Positions 30,743-38,986 of a stretch of DNA of 64,000 bases are shown in pieces. The position numbers and the translations under genes were made by a program. This DNA comes from G963662655 sp963665015 (GTDB lineage: Bacteria > Cloacimonadota > Cloacimonadia > Cloacimonadales > JAIOQZ01), in assembly GCA_963665015.2 (NCBI GenBank), contig CAXXSY010000003.1:930001-994000 (forward strand), given 5' to 3'. The stretch's first letter is position 1. The number at the start of each line of letters is the position of its first letter. A model generated the notes under the pieces. It was not told where the DNA came from, did no database searches, and was given only the letters and a program-made list of their open reading frames with translations.

Positions 30743-33421
30743 GTGAATATTCATAATCTCGATAGCATTTTCAAGCCGAATCGCATCGCCCTGCTCGGTG
30801 TCGGAGCCAATCCACGCAGTGTGGGTGGTAAAATCCTCGGAAACCTTGTCACAGGGGGATTCCGCGGGGTAGTCTATCCGGTCAATCCCGATCTGGAAGC
30901 CGTGATGGGAATCCAGTGTTATCCCGACATCGCGTCTCTCCCCAACACGCCCGAACTGGGCATTGTCTGTTCCGCGCCCGATTTGGCGCCCAAATACGTC
31001 GAAGAATGCGGCGAAGCGGGTATCCTGGGGATCATCATCGTAACCGCCGGTTTCAAGGAAGCGGGCGAGGACGGAAAGGCGCTCGAACAGCAGATACGAG
31101 ACATCCGCGCCAAATACCCGGGCATGCGGATCATGGGGCCCAACTGCCTCGGCTACATCTCGCCGGTCAACAAGCTCAACGTCAGCTTCGGCGACGGCAT
31201 GCCCAAAAAGGGCGACATCGCGTTCGTATCGCAGTCGGGTGCGCTCTGTACGTCGGTTCTGGACTGGGCGATCGAGGAGAAGATCGGATTCTCCTACTTC
31301 ATCTCCATCGGCAACACCCTCGACGTCGATTTCGGTGACCTGATCGACTACCTTGGCGAGGACGAAGACACGAAGTTTATCATTCTATACATCGAATCGA
31401 TCGCCATGGCGCGGAAATTCATGACCGCCAGCCGCGCGTTCGCACGAACCAAGCCCATCATCGCCTACAAGGCGGGACGCTTCCCCGAATCGGCGGAAGT
31501 CGCGGCGTCGCACACCGGTGCCATGGCAGCCGAAGACGCCGTCTATGACGCGGCGTTCCGGCGCGCGGGTATTGCGCGAATCTTCGATATCGGCAAGATT
31601 TTCGGGATCGCCGAACTGCTCGGACGAAAGAAGACCCCGGACGGTTCCCATCTGGCGATCGTGACCAACGCCGGAGGCCCGGGCGTGATGGCGACCGACG
31701 CACTGATCGAAGCCGACGGTGAACTGGCGAAGCTCTCCGACAAGACCATGGAGCAGCTCGATCTGAACCTGCCGCCGATGTGGTCGCACGGCAATCCGGT
31801 GGATGTCCTCGGAGACGCAAGACCCAAGCGGATCGCCAAGACGGTCTCCATCGTGCTGGACGATTCGAATGTCGATGCGGTGCTGGTGATCCTCACGCCG
31901 CAGTCGATGACCAATCCCGCCGGCACCGCGCGCGAGATCGGCAAGCTCGCCGAAAAAGCGAGGAAGCCCATCCTGGCTGCCTGGCTGGGCGGTGCCAGCA
32001 TGAAAGAGGGAATTGAAATCCTGGCGGACGCTGGAATCGCCACCTACACCACCCCGGAACAGGCGATCGGCGCTTTCATGACGCTGGTCGATTATGCCCG
32101 AAACCTGAGAGCGCTGTACGAGACGCCGAAGGATGTCCCGGTCGAGTTCAAGGTCGATCGCAGGGAATTCCGCAAGCAATTCGACGATGCGCTGAACAAG
32201 AACGGTCGCGTCCTGTCCGAGGAGATATCCAAATCGCTTTTGGAGAGCTATGGCATTTCCACATCAAAGCCGGTTGTCGCCGCGACGGAGGACGACGCGG
32301 TTGCGCTGGCGGAGACGGTCGGCTACCCGGTCGTCCTGAAGATTTTTTCACCCGACATTACCCACAAGACCGACGTGGGCGGCGTGCTGCTCAACATCGA
32401 CAGCGAGGACGCGGTACGAAAGGGCTTCCATACAATCACCGGGAACGCCCGTGAAAAGATGCCGGACACGCGCATCGACGGCGTTACTGTCCAGCCGATG
32501 ATCAAGCGCGACAACGCAGTCGAGATGATCCTGGGCATCAAGCAGGACCCGGTCTTTGGAACGGTGCTGCTGGCCGGTATGGGCGGTATCTACGCCGAGC
32601 TTTTCAAGGATCGTGCGTTGGGACTGCCGCCGCTGAACGAACGGCTGGCCAGGCGCATGCTCGAAAGCCTCAAAATCATGCCTCTCTTGAAGGGCTACCG
32701 CGGCAAGCCACCAGTCAACATCGATCAACTGGTGGAAATCTTGATCAGGATGTCCTACCTGGCTGCGGATTACCCCGAGATCGTCGAGCTGGATATCAAT
32801 CCGCTGCTGGTCTCTCCGCAGGACGTGGTGGCGCTGGATGCCCGGATCGTGGTCGATCCGTCCAAGCGCGGAATCGAGTCGTACGCCCATCTGGCGATGC
32901 GACCCTATCCGGAGGAATATGTGCAGCGTACGGAGCTGAACGACGGCACGAAGGTGACGCTTCGACCGATCAAGCCCGAGGACGAACCCATGTGGCTCGA
33001 TATGCTCGGAAGCTGCTCGAAGGAATCGATCTATCAGCGATTCCGGTACTTCTTCACCTGGGATTCGCACGAGGTAGCGGTCCGCTACTGTTACAACGAC
33101 TACGACCGCGAGATCGCCATCGTTGCGGAGGTGGAAACGGATCAAGGCAAGAAGCTCATCGGTGTGGGCAGACTGGTCGCCGATCCGGACCTGGCGTCGG
33201 TCGAGTACGCGGTGCTGGTGCCGGACGACTGGCAGAACAAGCGCCTCGGCTCGCTCCTGACCGATTTCTGTTTGGAGATCACCGAGCGCTGGAAGCTGAG
33301 GAAAATCGTAGCGCAGACCACCGCCGACAACCCCAGAATGATCAACGTTTTCAAGAAGCGTGGATTCACAATCAAGCCCGACCTGCATAGCTCACTGGTC
33401 GATGTCGAGAAGGACCTTTAA
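30743..33421 (+). CDS. ADP-forming acyl-CoA synthetase fused to a GNAT acetyltransferase
   Basis: An 892-residue protein. Residues 1-460 are CoA-binding and CoA-ligase domains ('IALLGVGANPRSVGGKIL', 'MRIMGPNCLGYISPVN', 'VAFVSQSGALCTSVLDWA'-like), with the phospho-His in 'SEVAASHTGAMAAED'-type context (ASHTGAM). Residues about 480-715 form an ATP-grasp domain ('PVVLKIFSPDITHKTDVGGV', 'LLAGMGGIYAELFKD'). Residues about 730-892 are a GNAT domain ('TKVTLRPIKPEDEPMWLDML', 'LGSLLTDFCLEITERW', 'NPRMINVFKKRGF'). The layout matches PatZ/Pka-type protein lysine acetyltransferases of E. coli, but an active catalytic His suggests real ADP-forming acetyl-CoA synthetase function too. GTG start chosen because of AAAGAGGTAG. 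Confidence 0.92.
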   Translation: MNIHNLDSIFKPNRIALLGVGANPRSVGGKILGNLVTGGFRGVVYPVNPDLEAVMGIQCYPDIASLPNTPELGIVCSAPDLAPKYVEECGEAGILGIIIVTAGFKEAGEDGKALEQQIRDIRAKYPGMRIMGPNCLGYISPVNKLNVSFGDGMPKKGDIAFVSQSGALCTSVLDWAIEEKIGFSYFISIGNTLDVDFGDLIDYLGEDEDTKFIILYIESIAMARKFMTASRAFARTKPIIAYKAGRFPESAEVAASHTGAMAAEDAVYDAAFRRAGIARIFDIGKIFGIAELLGRKKTPDGSHLAIVTNAGGPGVMATDALIEADGELAKLSDKTMEQLDLNLPPMWSHGNPVDVLGDARPKRIAKTVSIVLDDSNVDAVLVILTPQSMTNPAGTAREIGKLAEKARKPILAAWLGGASMKEGIEILADAGIATYTTPEQAIGAFMTLVDYARNLRALYETPKDVPVEFKVDRREFRKQFDDALNKNGRVLSEEISKSLLESYGISTSKPVVAATEDDAVALAETVGYPVVLKIFSPDITHKTDVGGVLLNIDSEDAVRKGFHTITGNAREKMPDTRIDGVTVQPMIKRDNAVEMILGIKQDPVFGTVLLAGMGGIYAELFKDRALGLPPLNERLARRMLESLKIMPLLKGYRGKPPVNIDQLVEILIRMSYLAADYPEIVELDINPLLVSPQDVVALDARIVVDPSKRGIESYAHLAMRPYPEEYVQRTELNDGTKVTLRPIKPEDEPMWLDMLGSCSKESIYQRFRYFFTWDSHEVAVRYCYNDYDREIAIVAEVETDQGKKLIGVGRLVADPDLASVEYAVLVPDDWQNKRLGSLLTDFCLEITERWKLRKIVAQTTADNPRMINVFKKRGFTIKPDLHSSLVDVEKDL

Positions 33422-33433
33422 TCTGGAGGAATC

Positions 33434-33946
33434 ATGAAAAGATTTTCAGGTATCCTTGCTCTCTTAAGCATCCTGATTCTGCTGTTCGGCTGCTCCAGCG
33501 ATTACCTCGATTTTAAGAAGATCAACAATCGCGATGCCGAAAAGACTCTGATCATCTCCGCGATCGCGGGGAAGGGGACGCCTTTCAAACAGAAGATCAC
33601 CAATGATCTCGTCGCAAAATTGGGCGACCGCTTCACCATCGAAGTGATGAACCTGCGGAGCGCCGACGACCTGAAGCGCAAGAAGTACGACGCAATCGTG
33701 ATCATGGACGGGTGCCAGGCATGGATGTTCCTCAATTCGCGTCTGAAACGGATCATGAAGAAGCTGCCGGCCGAGAAGCAGATCATCGTGGTGACGGCGG
33801 ACGACCTGGAATTCAAGTGGAACTACAACGGGCTGGACGCGATAACCGCCGCGACGACGCCGGACGATACGAGCAAAATCGTGGAGGCTATCATGGCGCA
33901 GATCGACGAGAAATTCCCCCCGAAAAAGGTGCAATACAGATACTGA
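33434..33946 (+). CDS. Flavodoxin-like fold lipoprotein of unknown function
   Basis: A 170-residue lipoprotein (signal 'LALLSILILLFGCSSDY', Cys20). The mature part is an alpha/beta domain with 'KTLIISAIAGKGTPFKQKIT', 'KYDAIVIMDGCQAWMFLN' and 'AEKQIIVVTADDLEFKW'. The strand-loop-helix after 'IIS' resembles a flavodoxin phosphate loop, but the usual T/S-rich FMN loop is weak, so FMN binding is doubtful. It is next to the acyl-CoA synthetase and GlmU-like genes, with ribosome site GGAGG. I do not recognise a named family. Confidence 0.7.
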   Translation: MKRFSGILALLSILILLFGCSSDYLDFKKINNRDAEKTLIISAIAGKGTPFKQKITNDLVAKLGDRFTIEVMNLRSADDLKRKKYDAIVIMDGCQAWMFLNSRLKRIMKKLPAEKQIIVVTADDLEFKWNYNGLDAITAATTPDDTSKIVEAIMAQIDEKFPPKKVQYRY

Positions 33947-34021
33947 ACGTGAATTTTACTTGTAAAATATCGGCTGTAATCTTTTCTGGCGCCGGTAACG
34001 AAAATTTTTGAGGAGAATACA

Positions 34022-35035
34022 TTGAGTCGAACGATCGGAACGATTATCCTCGCCGCCGGCAAGGGTACACGCATGAAATCGAATCGAGCCAAGGTCCTGT
34101 TCGATCTTGGCGAGAAACCGCTTATCAGACACGTCGTTGAAACATCGAAAAACGTACAGAGCGATCGCATCGTGGCGGTGGTCGGCTACCGCAAGGACGA
34201 CGTCACTGCCGCGCTGGAAGATTTCGAGGGACTTCGCTTTGTCGAGCAGAAGGAACAGAACGGTACCGGACATGCGGTCATGATGGCGAAGGACGAATTC
34301 GCCGATGCCGAGGGTGACGTCTTCATCCTGTGCGGCGACGTGCCGCTGCTGAAACCGGAAACATTGGCGAGTTTGCTCAAACAGCATCGCGAGACGGGCG
34401 CGGCCTGCACCGTGGTAACCGCCATCCTGGACGATCCGGCACGCTACGGCAGGATCGTGCGCGACGAGAACGACAACGTCAAGTGCATCGTCGAATACAA
34501 GGACGCGACCGACGAACAGCGTAAGATCGACGAGATCAACACCGGCATCTATTGCTTCGATATCCGACTGCTGTTCGAGGCCCTCTCGAAGGTCGGCAAC
34601 AGCAATCAACAGAACGAATACTACCTGACCGACACGCTGGAAATCCTGCGTGCGGAGGGTCACCTCGTGGGCTCCATTGTCCTCGAGGACATGATGGAGT
34701 GCGCCGGTGTCAATTCGCAAAAGCAGCTTGCCGAACTGGAAGACCACTATTATCAGGAAATTCGCGACCACTGGCTGAACCACGGCGTGACCATCCGTAA
34801 TCCGCAGACGGTCACCATCGGAAGTAACGTGCAGATCGAAAGCGACGTCGAGATCGGCTCCGGAGCCGTGATCAAGGGCAAGACGCTCATCGGGAGCGGC
34901 AGCCGCATCGGGCCGAACTGTATTCTGAACGACGCCCGTCTGGGTGCAAACTGTGTTCTTCCGGGTCACAACATCGTAATCAACACTTACCTGAAGCCGG
35001 AAACCTGTCTCGAATACCACGAAGACCGGAGCTGA
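34022..35035 (+). CDS. Shortened GlmU-like UDP-N-acetylhexosamine pyrophosphorylase
   Basis: A 337-residue protein starting at TTG with GAGGAG upstream. The nucleotidyltransferase domain is clear: 'GTIILAAGKGTRMKSNRAKV' near the N-terminus, 'QKEQNGTGHAVMMA', 'VFILCGDVPLLKPETL' and 'YYLTDTLEILRAEG'. After it come only about three to four left-handed beta-helix turns ('IGSNVQIESDVEIGSGAVIK'), whereas full GlmU (about 456 residues) has ten and an acetyltransferase site. The C-terminal acetyltransferase is therefore missing, and the enzyme is probably uridylyltransferase only, acting on an already acetylated sugar phosphate. Acetylation would need another enzyme not seen in the window. Confidence 0.85.
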   Translation: MSRTIGTIILAAGKGTRMKSNRAKVLFDLGEKPLIRHVVETSKNVQSDRIVAVVGYRKDDVTAALEDFEGLRFVEQKEQNGTGHAVMMAKDEFADAEGDVFILCGDVPLLKPETLASLLKQHRETGAACTVVTAILDDPARYGRIVRDENDNVKCIVEYKDATDEQRKIDEINTGIYCFDIRLLFEALSKVGNSNQQNEYYLTDTLEILRAEGHLVGSIVLEDMMECAGVNSQKQLAELEDHYYQEIRDHWLNHGVTIRNPQTVTIGSNVQIESDVEIGSGAVIKGKTLIGSGSRIGPNCILNDARLGANCVLPGHNIVINTYLKPETCLEYHEDRS

Positions 35036-35036
35036 C

Positions 35037-35540
35037 ATGTCCGATATCCTGTACGCTCCCTGGCGCATCGGCTACATCCTCTCCGAGAAGGAGAAGCGAT
35101 GTATCTTCTGCGTCGAAAGGCCGGGATCGAAGGAATACGACGAGAAGCACATGATCCTGTACCGGAGCGAACATTGCTTCGTGATCATGAACATGTACCC
35201 CTACAACAACGGTCACCTGATGGTGGTGCCGTATCGCCACGCGTCGTCGATGGCAAGCCTCTCGCAAGAGGAGATTTGCGACGTGTTCATGACCGTTCGC
35301 GCCACCGAGAGGATTTTGAACGAGACCTTCCATTCGGAGGGGATGAACGTCGGGATCAACATCGGCAAGGCGGCCGGAGCGGGTGTTGATGAGCACATCC
35401 ACGTGCATATTCTTCCACGCTGGTTCGGCGATAGCAATTTCATGACGACCATCGGCGGCACGAGGGTGATTCCGGAGAGCTTCGAAAGCGCCTATCATCG
35501 CTTGAAAGAACAATTTGACAAGCTGTTGGGGGGTCAATAA
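35037..35540 (+). CDS. HIT-family nucleotide hydrolase/phosphorylase
   Basis: A 167-residue protein of the histidine triad family. The active-site motif is 'DEHIHVHILPRW' (H-x-H-x-H), preceded by 'NVGINIGKAAGAG'. An N-terminal 'CIFCVERPG' pair of Cys, with a later His, fits the zinc-binding HIT subgroup that hydrolyses or phosphorolyses diadenosine polyphosphates, such as Ap4A. The ATG follows the GlmU-like stop by one base. The next gene begins 1 bp after its stop. Confidence 0.92.
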   Translation: MSDILYAPWRIGYILSEKEKRCIFCVERPGSKEYDEKHMILYRSEHCFVIMNMYPYNNGHLMVVPYRHASSMASLSQEEICDVFMTVRATERILNETFHSEGMNVGINIGKAAGAGVDEHIHVHILPRWFGDSNFMTTIGGTRVIPESFESAYHRLKEQFDKLLGGQ

Positions 35541-35541
35541 T

Positions 35542-35964
35542 TTGTCACCCGCAAAGAGAATACGTATCTGGATATGGCTATCGCTGCTGGTGATCATTGC
35601 CGTGGTGATTGTCCTGCTGGTGGTAATCCCTCCCCGCGTCAGGGCGAAGGAAGCCGCCGAGGCGGAGAAGAATCTACCGCCGATCCGGATCGAACTCCTC
35701 AACGGATGCGGAATTGCCGATGTTGCCCGAAAGGTTCGGGACCATTTCATCGAGTACAACATCGATGTCATCCGATTCGGGAATGCAAAGAAATATATCT
35801 ATAAAAAGTCGATCATCGTCGTTCGCAAAGACGAAAAGGATGATCTGGAGAGGCTGAAAGAAAAAACGGGGATCGAACAGGTGGTCTTTGCGCTTGACGA
35901 GCAAGCGGAAACGCCGTTTCAAATTATCATCGGCGACGATTACCAGCGATTTCTGAAAAAGTGA
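35542..35964 (+). CDS. Membrane-anchored LytR_C domain protein
   Basis: A 140-residue protein with one N-terminal membrane helix ('WLSLLVIIAVVIVLLVVIP') and a C-terminal LytR_C-type domain: 'IRIELLNGCGIADVARKVRD', 'NIDVIRFGNAKKYIYKKSII' and 'RLKEKTGIEQ'. TTG is used as start, just after the HIT stop, with GGGGGG at the right distance. LytR_C is found in envelope-associated proteins, often in operons with RsfS in FCB bacteria. The precise role is unknown. Confidence 0.8.
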   Translation: MSPAKRIRIWIWLSLLVIIAVVIVLLVVIPPRVRAKEAAEAEKNLPPIRIELLNGCGIADVARKVRDHFIEYNIDVIRFGNAKKYIYKKSIIVVRKDEKDDLERLKEKTGIEQVVFALDEQAETPFQIIIGDDYQRFLKK

Positions 35965-35977
35965 GAACAGGGGAAAT

Positions 35978-36343
35978 ATGGATTATACAGCGAAAGAACT
36001 GCTTGATTTTCTTACCCAAACCATTCAGGAGAAAAAGGCCGACAACATCGAGCAGATCGATGTGAGCGAGAAGTCCGGCTATTCGGATTACCTCTTGATC
36101 TGCACCGGCGGCAGCGACCTGCATGTTCGCGCGATTGCCGACCACGTGCTGCACGAAACGAAAGGCAAGCCCTACCAACTGCTGGGTAAGGAGGGAATGG
36201 AGAATCTGAGCTGGGTGCTCATTGATTTCGGCATGGTGATTCTTCACGTCTTCCGCGAGGAGACCAGAAAATACTACGATCTCGAAGATATATGGAAAAA
36301 ACAATCGGCGGAAATAACCAGAATAGAGTCGAACTATGATTAA
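35978..36343 (+). CDS. rsfS: Ribosome silencing factor RsfS
   Basis: A 121-residue protein of the Iojap/RsfS family. Motifs are 'KKADNIEQIDVSEKSGYSDY', 'LLICTGGSDLHVRAIADHV', 'EGMENLSWVLIDFGMVILHV' and 'ETRKYYDLEDIWKK'. RsfS binds ribosomal protein uL14 on the large subunit and blocks subunit joining under starvation. The gene sits between the LytR_C protein and argS and overlaps argS by 8 bp, suggesting coupled translation. Confidence 0.95.
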   Translation: MDYTAKELLDFLTQTIQEKKADNIEQIDVSEKSGYSDYLLICTGGSDLHVRAIADHVLHETKGKPYQLLGKEGMENLSWVLIDFGMVILHVFREETRKYYDLEDIWKKQSAEITRIESNYD

Positions 36344-37988
36344 AGAAAAAATCAGCAATGATATTCGTATCGCGGCGGAATCGCTGAAACTCGAGGTTAA
36401 TCCCGAGTTCAATATCGAGATTCCGAATAACGTCGATTTCGGCGACTATTCGAGCAACGTCGCTATGGTCAGCGCCAAGCTCAACAAGGCCAAGCCGCGC
36501 GACATGGCGGAGAAGATCGCGCAAGTTCTCGGGAAAAAGCGCTACTATCGTTCGGTCGATGTCGCGGGTCCGGGATTCCTCAATTTCAAGCTGTCGAATT
36601 CGATCTTCCAGAACGAGCTCGAACAGATTGTCGAGAATCCCGAGACGTTCGGACAGGTTGACCACGGCAAGGGATCGAAGATTCTGATCGAGTTCATCAG
36701 CGCCAACCCCACCGGGCCGCTCAACATCGTCAGCGCCCGTGCCGCGGCCTATGGCGATACGCTCTATCGCGTAATGAAATATACTGGGTACCACCCGGTT
36801 CGAGAGTATTACAACAACGATGCCGGCAACCAGGTGGATATCCTGGCGGAGTCGGTTGAACTGCGTTACCGCGAGCTGCACGAAGAGAACATCGGCGAAT
36901 TTCCCGTTGAAGCCTATCACGGCGAGTACATCAAGGATATCGCCGCGAAACTCAACGCGATCGAGGGAACCAAGCTACTGCACGTCTCCGAGCGGGATCG
37001 TCTTCAGAAGATGAAGGAATTCGCGCTGAACGAAATCCACGAGATGCAGACGATGAGTCTGGAACGATTCGGCGTGGAGTTCGACAGCTGGGTGTCCGAG
37101 AAGAATCTGCGTGCCCAGGGCGTCGTGGAAGAGGTGCTCAGCTTCCTCGCGGAGGCCGGCTGCACGTTCGAGATGGACGAAGCGGTATGGTTCGCCTCCA
37201 GCAAGTTCGGCGACGAGAAGGACCGCGTGCTCATGAAGAGCGACGGCAGCATCACCTACATCGTGCCGGATGTGGCGTACCACCTGACCAAGTACCAGCG
37301 CGGTTTCGACGTGATGATCGACGTCCTCGGGCCCGACCACCACGGTTACGTTCCGCGTCTGAAAGCCGCCATCAAAGCACTCGAATACGACGAGAGCAGG
37401 CTCGAAGTGGTGTTCCTCCAGCAGGTCAACCTCTTCTTCGAGGGCGAGCGGGTCAAGATGTCCAAGCGCGAGGGCCGTATTATCACCATGGACGACCTCA
37501 TCGACGAGGTGGGTAAGGACGCCGCGCGTTTCTTCTTCATCAATCGTCGTCCCAGCGCGCATCTTAACTTCGATCTCGAACTCGCCAAGAAGCAGTCTGC
37601 CGAGAATCCGGTATTCTATTGCCAGTACGCGCACGCACGGATCAGCAGCATCCTCAAGAAAGCTAAGAAAGAGAAGATCACCCTGCAGAAATTCGACCTC
37701 AAAGACCTGCGCAAGCTGGACAAGATGGACGAGATTTTGATGATGAAGAAGATGATGGAATTCTCCAATATCCTGATCGCGATCTCGGAGACCCGCGAAC
37801 CGCATCGGCTGGCGGATTTCGTCACCGAACTGGCGGGGATGTTCCACAAATACTATCAGAAATACACCATCGTCAATGCCAAGTCGAAAGAGCTCTCTCA
37901 GGCGCGGCTCTACCTGATCACCGCCGTGAAGACGGTCCTTCGTCTGGCGCTCGATCTGATGGGCATCTCGGCTCCGGAAAAGATGTAA
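36336..37988 (+). CDS. argS: Arginyl-tRNA synthetase with a variant HIGH motif
   Basis: A 550-residue class I aminoacyl-tRNA synthetase, normal length. The N-terminal Arg-tRNA synthetase domain starts 'MIKEKISNDIRIAAESLK'. The catalytic domain has 'FISANPTGPLNIVSARAAAY' in place of the common GPLHxGHxR, so the two His of HIGH are replaced by N and S. The KMSKS loop is 'VKMSKREGRIITMDDLID'. The C-terminal anticodon-binding DALR helix bundle is 'ISSILKKAKKEKITLQ' onward. A hairpin terminator follows at 38015. The GPLN-V/I-SAR version is, as far as I recall, also found in some other bacterial ArgS lineages, so it is probably functional. Confidence 0.95.
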   Translation: MIKEKISNDIRIAAESLKLEVNPEFNIEIPNNVDFGDYSSNVAMVSAKLNKAKPRDMAEKIAQVLGKKRYYRSVDVAGPGFLNFKLSNSIFQNELEQIVENPETFGQVDHGKGSKILIEFISANPTGPLNIVSARAAAYGDTLYRVMKYTGYHPVREYYNNDAGNQVDILAESVELRYRELHEENIGEFPVEAYHGEYIKDIAAKLNAIEGTKLLHVSERDRLQKMKEFALNEIHEMQTMSLERFGVEFDSWVSEKNLRAQGVVEEVLSFLAEAGCTFEMDEAVWFASSKFGDEKDRVLMKSDGSITYIVPDVAYHLTKYQRGFDVMIDVLGPDHHGYVPRLKAAIKALEYDESRLEVVFLQQVNLFFEGERVKMSKREGRIITMDDLIDEVGKDAARFFFINRRPSAHLNFDLELAKKQSAENPVFYCQYAHARISSILKKAKKEKITLQKFDLKDLRKLDKMDEILMMKKMMEFSNILIAISETREPHRLADFVTELAGMFHKYYQKYTIVNAKSKELSQARLYLITAVKTVLRLALDLMGISAPEKM

Positions 37989-38014
37989 TGACGATGGATC
38001 GTTATAACAAATTT

Positions 38015-38039
38015 AAAGCTGTCTCAGGGCAGCTTTTTT
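38015..38039 (+). terminator. Terminator of argS
   Basis: AAAGCTG pairs with CAGCTTT around an 8-nt loop (TCTCAGGG), followed directly by a T-run to 38039. Confidence 0.85.
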
Positions 38040-38067
38040 CTTTGCCTGGGTACGCGGATGTCTCCCG

Positions 38068-38309
38068 GAGAACGCCGCTCGGAGATCGGCGGCTACGGGT
38101 GGGGAATCGGAGATCGGCGCTTACGGGTTGGGACGGGCAACCACAGAGGGACTGCCCCTACGGAACGCGGACGTCTCCGTCCGCATCTTCAGAGAACGCC
38201 GCTCGGAGATCGGCGGCTACGGGTGGGGAATCGGAGATCGGCGCTTACGGCTTGGGACGGGCAACCACAGAGGGATTGCCCCTACGGAACGCGGACGTCC
38301 CCGTCCGCA
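38068..38309 (+). repeat. Two tandem copies of a 124-bp composite repeat
   Basis: The copies start at 38068 and 38192 and differ at only a few bases. Each has GAGAACGCCGCTCGGAGATC (an inverted GCCG/CGGC arm), a GGGCA...TGCCC hairpin in 'GGGCAACCACAGAGGG', then GCGGACG-loop-CGTCCGC (38167-38184; 38291-38308). Confidence 0.85.
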
Positions 38310-38465
38310 TCTCCACATGGTACGCAGGCACCCTTGCCTGCATCTCTACATGGAACGCAGGCATCTGTAGGTTTTGAAGAATGAAAAACCTGAACCTGCA
38401 TCTCCACATGGAACGCAGGCATCTGTAGGTTTTGAAGAATGAAAAACCTGAACCTGCATCTCTCC
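38310..38465 (+). repeat. Family A hairpins with changed stems
   Basis: First unit: GCAGGCA-CCCT-TGCCTGC at 38324-38341. Then two 58-bp units whose frame GGAACGCAGG ... CCTGCATCTC is kept, but which enclose a longer hairpin, AGGTTTT/AAAACCT (38369-38391 and 58 bp later). Confidence 0.85.
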
Positions 38466-38488
38466 TTCACACAACAAAGAGGTAATCG

Positions 38489-38986
38489 ATGAAACGGATC
38501 ATTGTCCTGTCCGACACGCACGGTAACCAGCGGCTTCTGCGCAAGCCTTTCGAGCTGGAGACCGACTACGACATGATCATGCATCTGGGCGATAACTACG
38601 AGGACATGCAGGAGAATTTCGACCTCTACGAAGACGCGATTCTGCTGCGTGTTCCGGGGATTTTCCACCCGCGGTACAAGGATCAGTCGCTTCCGGCGAT
38701 CGTGCACACGGAGGTTGAAGGCTGGGAAATCGGTCTGGTGCACCATCTGGTGGACTACTACAAACAGCCTCACCGCGCCGACATCGTGCTCTACGGTCAC
38801 ACGCACCACAGTGAGATCGAGCGCAATCCGAGCACCGTTTTCGCCAATCCGGGCCACCTGAAAAGCGAGTTCGACCGCAACCGCGAGCCCAGCTACATGG
38901 TGATCGAACTGACGCCGAAGGCCGCGCTTCTGACGGTCAGGTCCCTGGGCGGAGCAGTCGTGCGGGAAGAGAGGATCGAGCGATGA
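38489..38986 (+). CDS. YfcE-type metallophosphoesterase
   Basis: A 165-residue phosphodiesterase of the YfcE/MJ0936 group. Metal-binding motifs are 'IVLSDTHGNQRLL' (D, H), 'DYDMIMHLGDNYED' (GDN), 'EIGLVHHLVDYY' and 'IVLYGHTHHSEIE' (GHTH). The family hydrolyses phosphodiesters with two metal ions; the physiological substrate is not known. It starts with AGAGGTAATCG at the right spacing and its stop overlaps the next start (ATGA). Confidence 0.92.
   Translation: MKRIIVLSDTHGNQRLLRKPFELETDYDMIMHLGDNYEDMQENFDLYEDAILLRVPGIFHPRYKDQSLPAIVHTEVEGWEIGLVHHLVDYYKQPHRADIVLYGHTHHSEIERNPSTVFANPGHLKSEFDRNREPSYMVIELTPKAALLTVRSLGGAVVREERIER

Larger units (their letters stand above)
38040..38488 (+). other. 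Repeat-filled intergenic region after argS
   Basis: Filled with a duplicated 124-bp composite repeat and then a run of family-A hairpins. Open frames within it are repeat-derived. I see no gene. Confidence 0.8.

Noticed and set aside
32348..33388. A 346-residue minus-strand frame
   Set aside because: Antisense to the acyl-CoA synthetase gene.
38058..38384. Overlapping plus-strand frames of about 110-130 residues after argS
   Set aside because: They are translations of the duplicated hairpin repeats in several frames.
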